Below, piece after piece: positions 58,998 through 64,000 of a stretch of DNA of 64,000 nt. Each line of letters starts with the position of its first letter. The stretch's first letter is position 1. A program made the translations under genes and the position numbers. The notes beneath the pieces were generated by a model, which did not search any database, had not been told where the DNA came from, and saw nothing but the letters and a program-made list of their open reading frames with translations. The DNA lies in NCBI RefSeq assembly GCF_028826105.1, contig NZ_JAQGPL010000001.1, positions 4,924,501 through 4,988,500 on the forward strand. The letters are read 5' to 3'. This DNA comes from Paenibacillus humicola (GTDB taxonomy: Bacteria; Bacillota; Bacilli; Paenibacillales; Paenibacillaceae).

Positions 58998-60352
58998 ACG
59001 AGTTCCCCCAGTCGGCTCGCAAAGCGGTCGATTTCGGCTTTGCTTCGTTTTTCGGTAACGGCAGCCAGCAGGCAGCCTTGAAGCTCCGGGTAGGCGATCC
59101 CCAAATCGTAGCCGCCGAGAAACCCTTCCTTCAGCAGCTTCGCATTCAGCTCCTTCACGGACGTTCCTTCGGGCAGGCGAACGACGAATTCGTTGAAATA
59201 GGGAGCCGAAAACGGCAGCGCGACACCCTGTTCGGCAGCCAGCCGGCGGGCGGCGTAATGCGCCTTTTGCAGGTTCAGATTGGCCGCTTCCCGCAGCCCT
59301 TCCCTGCCCATGACCGACAGGTAAACGGAAGCGCACAAGGCGAGCAGCGCCTGGTTGGAGCAAATATTGGACGTCGCTTTCTCGCGGCGGATGTGCTGCT
59401 CGCGCGCCTGCAGCGTCAAGACGAACCCTCTCCTGCCCTGGATGTCGGTCGTCTGGCCGACGATCCGGCCGGGCATCCGGCGCATCAGCGGCTCCGCGAC
59501 CGCGAAGAAACCGCATGTCGGTCCGCCGAGCGACTGCGGGATGCCGAGCGGCTGCGCATCGCCGACGACGATGTCCGCGCCGAGCCGGCCGGGCGGCTTC
59601 AGCAGGCCGAGCGACATCGGGTTCGCGCTGACGACGAGCAGCCCTTTCGCGCCGTGAACGATCGGCTCGATCGCCGCGATATCCTCCAGACAGCCGAAAA
59701 AGTTCGGCGACTGGACGAGCACGGCCGCCGTTTTCTCCGAAACCGCCGCCTTCAGCTCGTCTAAATCCGTCACGCCGTCCGCGTACCCGGCTTCGACGAC
59801 CTCCAGATTAAGGCCGCGGGCCATTGTGCGGACGACCTCGCGCGCTTCGGGGTGAACGGTGCGCGAAACGACAAGCTGCTTGCGTTTTGTCGCGCCGGAC
59901 GCCAGCGCCCCCGCTTCGGCCAGCGCCGTAGCGCCGTCGTACATGCTGGCATTGGCGACGGCCATCCCGGTCAGCTCGCAAATGTACGACTGGAACTCGA
60001 AGATTGCCTGAAGCTCTCCCTGACTGATCTCCGGCTGATACGGCGTATAGGCGGTATAAAATTCGGAGCGGGAAACGATATGGTTGATGGCGACCGGGAT
60101 ATGATGATCGTAAAGGCCGGCCCCCAGAAAGCTCACGTACCGGTCCGTATCCGCGTTGCGGCCGGCCAGCTCCTTCATATGCTCCAGCAGCGAAAACTCG
60201 TCGAGCGCCGGCGACATCGGCAGGACGCCCCGGTATCGGACCGCCTCGGGAATGTCGCGAAACAGCTCCTCCGCCGACGCGATGCCGATCGTCCCCAGCA
60301 TGTCGGCCCGGTCCTGCTCAGTCATCGGAATATAACGGTAACGGTTGGGCAC
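58994..60352 (-). CDS. gcvPA: Glycine dehydrogenase (decarboxylating) subunit 1
   Basis: A 452-residue subunit 1 of the split P protein, pairing with GcvPB to form the alpha2-beta2 glycine decarboxylase. It opens with [15 protein letters not shown] and has [20 protein letters not shown] near residue 110, [15 protein letters not shown] near 135 and [20 protein letters not shown] near 265, all typical. I chose GTG 60352, 8 bases after AAAGGAG and 5 bases past the gcvT stop; the GTG three codons upstream lies inside that ribosome site. Coupled to gcvPB through a 4-base overlap. Confidence 0.96.
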   Translation of the reverse strand: MPNRYRYIPMTEQDRADMLGTIGIASAEELFRDIPEAVRYRGVLPMSPALDEFSLLEHMKELAGRNADTDRYVSFLGAGLYDHHIPVAINHIVSRSEFYTAYTPYQPEISQGELQAIFEFQSYICELTGMAVANASMYDGATALAEAGALASGATKRKQLVVSRTVHPEAREVVRTMARGLNLEVVEAGYADGVTDLDELKAAVSEKTAAVLVQSPNFFGCLEDIAAIEPIVHGAKGLLVVSANPMSLGLLKPPGRLGADIVVGDAQPLGIPQSLGGPTCGFFAVAEPLMRRMPGRIVGQTTDIQGRRGFVLTLQAREQHIRREKATSNICSNQALLALCASVYLSVMGREGLREAANLNLQKAHYAARRLAAEQGVALPFSAPYFNEFVVRLPEGTSVKELNAKLLKEGFLGGYDLGIAYPELQGCLLAAVTEKRSKAEIDRFASRLGELV

Positions 60353-60357
60353 GTCTC

Positions 60358-61467
60358 TCACTCCTTTGGCGTTCTTGTATAAAACGGCGTCTTCACGACC
60401 TCGGCCTTCAGCCGCTTGCCGCGAATATCGACCAAGAGCCCGGTGCCGAGGGCGGCATAGCCGGCTTCGATCAGGGCCAGCCCGAGATTACGCTTCAGCG
60501 TCGGAGACTGGGTGCCCGTCGTCACCTCGCCGATCTGCCGATCGCCTGCAAAAACGGGATAATGAGCGCGGGGAATACCGCGGTCGACCATCTCGATGCC
60601 GACAAGCTTGCGCGGCACGCCTTCAGCCTTCTGCTTCAGCAGCGCCTCCCTGCCGATGAAATCCGCTTTGCCAAGCTTGACGAAAACGCCGAGCCCCGCT
60701 TCGAGCGGGGTAATCGTACGCGAAAGCTCCTGGCCGTACAGCGGCAGCCGCGCCTCGAAGCGGAGCGTATCCCGGGCGCCGAGCCCGGCCGGCTCCAGGC
60801 CGAGCGGCCCGCCCGCGGCGAGCAGCGCGTCCCAGACGCCGGCGGCGCCGGACGCCGGTACGTAAAGCTCGAAGCCGTCCTCGCCGGTGTACCCGGTTCG
60901 CGATATGAGCGCTTTCGTGCCCGCAACGGACACGTCCGCGGTAAAGTGAAAGGGCTTCAGGCCGCTCGTCTCCGGCCCCGCGACAAGCTTCTCCATGACG
61001 GCAGCGACGTTTGGTCCCTGCAGGGCGAGCAGCGCCAGTTCGTCCGAAAGATTTTCCAGCTCGACGTCCCCGATCAGGTGCTCGCGCAGCCAATCGTAAT
61101 CCTTTTCGATATTGGAGGCGTTCACGACGAGCATGAACCGGTCGGCGCTGATCCGGTACACCAGCAGGTCGTCGACAACGCCGCCGTCCGGATAACACAT
61201 CAGCGTGTACTGCGCCTGCCCGTCCGCAAGCCGGGTCACGTCGTTCGTCAGCATATGCTGCAGAAAAGCTTCGGCAAACCGGCCGGTTACCCGGAACTCT
61301 CCCATATGGGAAACATCGAACAGACCGGCCCGCCGGCGCACGGCGTCGTGCTCCTTCTGGATGCCCGCGAATTGGACGGGAAGCTCCCAGCCGCCAAAGT
61401 CGATGCAGCGGACCCCGGGATTGCCGGCGTAACAGGGATACAGCGGCGTTCGTTTCAGTTCTGCCAT
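60358..61467 (-). CDS. gcvT: Aminomethyltransferase (glycine cleavage system T protein)
   Basis: A 369-residue folate-binding T protein that moves the methylene group from aminomethyl-lipoyl-GcvH to tetrahydrofolate and releases ammonia. Diagnostic stretches are FDVSHMGEFRVTG near residue 55, CYPDGGVVDDLLVYRISADR near 98, the catalytic Asp within it, SRTGYTGEDGFELYVP near 195 and GTQSPTLKRNLGLALIE near 330. ATG 61467 follows GAGGAGTG by about 8 bases; the long upstream extension of the frame runs through the riboswitch and was rejected. First gene of the operon. Confidence 0.97.
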   Translation of the reverse strand: MAELKRTPLYPCYAGNPGVRCIDFGGWELPVQFAGIQKEHDAVRRRAGLFDVSHMGEFRVTGRFAEAFLQHMLTNDVTRLADGQAQYTLMCYPDGGVVDDLLVYRISADRFMLVVNASNIEKDYDWLREHLIGDVELENLSDELALLALQGPNVAAVMEKLVAGPETSGLKPFHFTADVSVAGTKALISRTGYTGEDGFELYVPASGAAGVWDALLAAGGPLGLEPAGLGARDTLRFEARLPLYGQELSRTITPLEAGLGVFVKLGKADFIGREALLKQKAEGVPRKLVGIEMVDRGIPRAHYPVFAGDRQIGEVTTGTQSPTLKRNLGLALIEAGYAALGTGLLVDIRGKRLKAEVVKTPFYTRTPKE

Positions 61468-61499
61468 CGTTCTCACTCCTCGCAAGGATGGTCGAAACG

Positions 61500-61530
61500 C
61501 AAAAAGGACAGGCGCAAAAAGGGTCCTGCC
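61500..61530 (-). terminator. Possible regulated terminator of the glycine riboswitch
   Basis: On the minus strand GGCAGG pairs with CCTGTC (one G-U, 12-nt loop) and is followed by CTTTTTGCG, between the second aptamer and the gcvT ribosome site. It is a fitting expression platform but the stem is short. Confidence 0.4.
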
Positions 61531-61562
61531 GCTGCGGCTTGCCGCCCGGCGGTTCCTTTTCA

Positions 61563-61775
61563 CTCTGTCCCTTGTACCTGAGAGTTGCCCCGAACCCGGT
61601 TCCGGTTCAGGTTTCCCCTTGGGTGACGCCGGCGCGCGCCGGCTTCGGCGCATCCTGACGTTCTCTCCAGAGGCGCGTCCGGCACAGGTCCTTTTGCCTG
61701 AGAGATTCACCCGTGGCGGGTTTACTCCTTCGGCGCCGCCCCATCGTTCCGGCGGTCTCTCCCGATGCCATCATC
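61563..61775 (-). ncRNA. Tandem glycine riboswitch upstream of gcvT
   Basis: Two consecutive glycine aptamers are readable on the minus strand. The first (about 61770-61686) has CGGGAGAGACCGCC, GGCGCCGAAGGAG and ATCTCTCAGGCAAAAGGAC. The second (about 61672-61563) has GGAGAGAACGTCAGG, GCGCCGAAGCC and ACTCTCAGGTACAAGGGACAG. These are the conserved glycine-riboswitch segments. In Bacillota this element turns on gcvT-gcvPA-gcvPB when glycine is high, through cooperative or dimeric aptamers. The linker is short, as usual. Confidence 0.95.
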
Positions 61776-61798
61776 CGCGATTTTCAGTTGTTAACGTT

Positions 61799-61828
61799 TA
61801 TATAACATGTCCCCGGAAAAAGTGTCAA
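61799..61828 (-). promoter_or_regulatory. Sigma-A promoter of the glycine riboswitch and gcv operon
   Basis: Minus strand TTGACA (61823-61828) and TATATA (61799-61804) with an 18-bp spacer place the start about 20 nt before the first aptamer. Confidence 0.7.
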
Positions 61829-62045
61829 CTCCAATTTCGAAATTTTGCGAAATTTGTGTCAGCTATATTGACATTACTGTAAAATCTGCATTACGCTAAC
61901 TTCGCGAAGAGCCGGTTCTCCGGCCATTTTTCCGCTTGTATAAATACTATATGGAGGTGCTGCCCCGGAGTTGCCCGGCTTTTTGCCAATACGGGATGCG
62001 GGAAACGGTTACGTGTATGAATCTGAAAAGGAAAGGAAGATGGCG

Positions 62046-62438
62046 ATGAGCGATATTAGAGCGGGTTTGGGGTATACGGAGGAGCACGAATGGGCGCAGG
62101 CCGCCGGCAGCGTCATTCGGATCGGCATCACCGATTTCGCGCAGTGCGAGCTCGGCGACATCGTGTTTATCGAATTTCCGGAGGTCGGAACCGCGGTGGA
62201 AGCCGGCCAGCCGATCGGGACGATCGAATCGGTCAAAACCGTGTCCGACCTGTTCAGTCCCGTGAGCGGAAAGGTCGTCAAGGTGAACGAATCGCTGCTG
62301 GACGCTCCCGAGAAAGTGAACGAGGATCCGTTCGGCGACGGCTGGATGGTCGAGATCGAAGCAGACGGGGACGCGGCGGAAGCGGTGGCGGCCCTGCTTA
62401 CGCCCGACCAATACGCGGCCTTCGTCTCCGGCAAATAG
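62046..62438 (+). CDS. gcvH: Glycine cleavage system H protein
   Basis: A 130-residue lipoyl carrier. The lipoylated Lys is Lys64 in GTIESVKTVSDLFSP, after YTEEHEWAQAAG and GITDFAQCELGDIVFIEFP, the standard GcvH layout. It shuttles the aminomethyl group among P, T and L proteins; in Bacillus it is also the first acceptor of octanoyl groups. ATG 62046 lies 9 bases after AAAGG; ATG 62040 two codons upstream is an alternative with a tighter site. It is transcribed away from gcvT, outside the riboswitch transcript, and 28 bases before the octanoyltransferase gene. Confidence 0.96.
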   Translation: MSDIRAGLGYTEEHEWAQAAGSVIRIGITDFAQCELGDIVFIEFPEVGTAVEAGQPIGTIESVKTVSDLFSPVSGKVVKVNESLLDAPEKVNEDPFGDGWMVEIEADGDAAEAVAALLTPDQYAAFVSGK

Positions 62439-62466
62439 CCGGAACGCGGCGGAACAGGGGCGCGCG

Positions 62467-63297
62467 ATGTGGAGATTCGTTCATACGGGCAATCGTTCTC
62501 CTGCGGAAAACATGGCGATCGACGAGGCGATCTTGACGGCGCACCGGCAGGGATTGGTCCCGCCGACCGTCCGTTTTTACGGCTGGAGCCCGGCCTCGCT
62601 ATCCATCGGTTATTTTCAGCAGGCGGAGAAAGAGATCGACTTCGAAGCGCTGCGCGAGCGCGGCCTCGGCTTCGTCCGCCGGCCGACCGGCGGACGGGCG
62701 GTGCTGCACGACCGGGAGCTGACCTACAGTCTGGTCGTATCCGCAAATTACCCGGGGATTCCCGGCAATGTGACGGAAGCCTACCGGGTCCTCAGCATGG
62801 GCCTGCTGCTCGGATTTCGCAGGCTCGGGCTGGACGCCGAAATGGCCTGCCTGCATCAGCCGGCCGGCAAAGACGGCCGGCTGAGCACGGCCGCCTGCTT
62901 CGACGCGCCTTCCAAGTACGAGCTGGTCGTCGAAGGGAGAAAAATCGCGGGAAGCGCGCAGATGCGCTCGAAGGGAGTGATCCTTCAGCACGGCTCCATC
63001 CTGCTCGAACTGGATGCAGGCAAGCTGTTCAGCGTTCTCCGGTTTCCGGAGCCTGCGGACCGGGAGCGAATGAAAAGGCTTTTTGAGCGCAAAGCGGTAG
63101 CGATTCAAACGTGCCTGACCCGGAAAAACCTGCCTCCCGCGACGATGCGGGAAGTCGAGGATGCGTTTCGCGCGGGCTTTTCGGAAGGGCTGGACACCGA
63201 TTTGCCGGAAAGCGGTCTGACCGGGTATGAAACGGAGCTGGCAGGACGCCTCGCAGCGGAGAAATATGGCTCCGACGGCTGGAATTTGAAAAGGTAA
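62467..63297 (+). CDS. lipM: Octanoyltransferase LipM (octanoyl-ACP:GcvH)
   Basis: A 276-residue BPL/LplA/LipB-fold enzyme. The conserved stretch is VRRPTGGRAVLHDRELTYS near residue 70. The catalytic Cys is Cys144 in AACFDAPSKYELVVEGRKIA, which also carries the conserved Lys159; then GSAQMRSKGVILQHGSIL. The Cys in that position distinguishes LipM (which moves octanoyl from ACP to GcvH) from lipoate ligase LplA. Its place directly behind gcvH fits its known substrate. ATG 62467 follows CAGGGG. It forms a two-gene operon with gcvH. Confidence 0.9.
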   Translation: MWRFVHTGNRSPAENMAIDEAILTAHRQGLVPPTVRFYGWSPASLSIGYFQQAEKEIDFEALRERGLGFVRRPTGGRAVLHDRELTYSLVVSANYPGIPGNVTEAYRVLSMGLLLGFRRLGLDAEMACLHQPAGKDGRLSTAACFDAPSKYELVVEGRKIAGSAQMRSKGVILQHGSILLELDAGKLFSVLRFPEPADRERMKRLFERKAVAIQTCLTRKNLPPATMREVEDAFRAGFSEGLDTDLPESGLTGYETELAGRLAAEKYGSDGWNLKR

Positions 63298-63316
63298 CCG
63301 GACGGGAATCGAATTA

Positions 63317-63358
63317 AGCCGCTCTGCCGGCCATGCCGGTCTATTGGGCGGAGCGGCT
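63317..63358 (+). terminator. Hairpin after lipM
   Basis: AGCCGCTCTGCC (63317-63328) pairs with GGCGGAGCGGCT (63347-63358), 11 of 12 positions, loop 18 nt. It begins 20 bases past the lipM stop. No T-run follows, so it is only a probable terminator. Confidence 0.45.
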
Positions 63359-63493
63359 CCGGACGAGGATGGAGCGAACCGCAAGTCCGACGGGCAAGCC
63401 GATTACGGTATCCGCCAGGCTTGCACATTAACTTGAGATAACGAAAAGATTCGGCAATAACGATTCGTCAGAATCGTAACTTGACGCGCCTGT

Positions 63494-64000
63494 TTATCTT
63501 GCCGCCGTTTCGCGGTATTCGCTCGGGGACAGGCCGACCTTTTTCTTGAAAATTTGGCTGAAATAGCGGGAGTCCTTATAGCCGACCTTCTCGGCGACCT
63601 CGTAATTTTTCAGGTGCGTGCTCTTCAGCATATGCTTTGCTTTCTCGATCCGGATGTCGGTAAGCTGCTCAATAAACGTTTTGCCGGTGTTGCTTTTGAA
63701 GAGCGCGCTTAAATAGGTCGGCGTCATATATACCTTCTGCGCCGTATTGTGCAGCGTTGCGCAGTCGTACTCCCGCTCCATGTATTCGATCGTCTTCTTG
63801 ATGATGACGCGCTGGTTCTCCGTCTCCGCGGGCGGCAGCCGCCGCGGCTCCAGCCAGCTTCTCAGCTGTCCGCACACGTACGCCTTAAGCTCGCCGAGCG
63901 TCTCCATTTTGAAAACCGGCATAATTTCACAGCCTTTGGAGCTGTATGCGCTTTCTTCTCCGGCTTCGGTAAACAGCCTTTTTTCCAGCCCGATCAAGAG
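63494..64000 (-). CDS. AraC-family regulator, C-terminal part (runs off the right edge)
   Basis: The final 168 codons of an AraC-type regulator; the frame is open to the window end and the true start lies beyond. The last 100 residues form the double HTH: CATLHNTAQKVYMTPTYLSA followed by LFKSNTGKTFIEQLTDIRIE, and LKNYEVAEKVGYKDSRYFSQ followed by IFKKKVGLSPSEYRE. The preceding helix-rich linker (VIIKKTIEYMEREYD) is typical of YesN-type response regulators, so the missing part may be a receiver domain. Target unknown. Confidence 0.85.
   Translation of the reverse strand, partial: LLIGLEKRLFTEAGEESAYSSKGCEIMPVFKMETLGELKAYVCGQLRSWLEPRRLPPAETENQRVIIKKTIEYMEREYDCATLHNTAQKVYMTPTYLSALFKSNTGKTFIEQLTDIRIEKAKHMLKSTHLKNYEVAEKVGYKDSRYFSQIFKKKVGLSPSEYRETAAR

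Noticed and set aside
58998..59516. N-terminal extension of gcvPB
   Set aside because: It is gcvPA in another frame; ATG 58997 overlaps the gcvPA stop.
61468..61710. N-terminal extension of gcvT
   Set aside because: It translates the glycine riboswitch and is Arg/Gly/Pro-rich. ATG 61467 has the ribosome site.
1..64000. CRISPR arrays, tRNA, rRNA, prophage or insertion sequences
   Set aside because: No regularly spaced repeats, cloverleaf sequences, transposase or phage motifs were seen on reading the window. A software scan for tRNA and IS ends would be decisive.

Overview
The window reads as a chromosomal segment of a GC-rich, spore-forming-type Bacillota, most like Paenibacillus. The reasons are strong AGGAGG-type ribosome binding sites, many intrinsic terminators, catabolite-repression (cre) boxes, lplB/lplC-type sugar transporters with AraC-type regulators, a GlnK/GlnL-type two-component pair, and a glycine cleavage locus with split P protein, tandem glycine riboswitch and a LipM-type octanoyltransferase. 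I see no rRNA, tRNA, CRISPR array, insertion sequence or phage gene.

Layout. 1-5.5 kb: end of a branched-chain-amino-acid-type ABC transporter operon (binding protein, LivH, partial LivM) and a glnK/glnL-like two-component operon, all on the minus strand. 5.7-11.2 kb: scattered single genes (alpha/beta hydrolase, Lys/Arg-rich hypothetical, APH-like kinase, HAD phosphatase with WYL regulator, DinB protein). 11.3-19.7 kb: a divergent sugar-acid locus. Leftward it carries an ABC importer and mannonate dehydratase; rightward two overlapping SDRs, an enolase-superfamily dehydratase and an RraA-fold protein. The divergent promoter region holds a cre-like box. 19.9-24.3 kb: an esterase and a three-gene acyl operon (thioesterase, ketoacyl synthase, acyl-CoA ligase). 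24.6-33.5 kb: ArsR regulator with a paired operator, a 5'-truncated SRPBCC gene, an AT-richer pair (hydrolase, Old Yellow Enzyme) with an orphan palindromic operator, then small secreted, membrane and lipoprotein genes and a terpene-cyclase-like protein.

33.6-54.9 kb holds three carbohydrate or small-molecule uptake operons, all leftward. (a) 40.9-33.6: amidohydrolase, Rieske protein, binding protein, two permeases, membrane-anchored AraC regulator. (b) 49.6-41.2: AraC regulator, GH4 glycosidase, binding protein, two permeases, NagB-like deaminase, NAD(P)-dependent epimerase, DHDPS/NAL-type lyase. (c) 55.0-50.1: GntR/LacI regulator, operator, about 440-nt leader with a cre box, binding protein, two permeases. 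Two genes of operon (b), the regulator and one permease, are each broken by a single-base shift in a homopolymer.

55.3-64 kb: a GlcG/HbpS protein, a formaldehyde-dehydrogenase-like zinc ADH, and the glycine cleavage locus. There gcvT-gcvPA-gcvPB lies leftward behind a tandem glycine riboswitch, while gcvH-lipM runs rightward from the same intergenic region. An incomplete AraC-type regulator lies at the right edge.

The most promising unexplained biology is the two catabolic operons with unusual enzyme sets (11.3-19.7 and 41-48.7 kb), the amidohydrolase/Rieske/transporter operon, and the carrier-less acyl operon. Functions are inferred from motifs seen by eye; no database search was possible.
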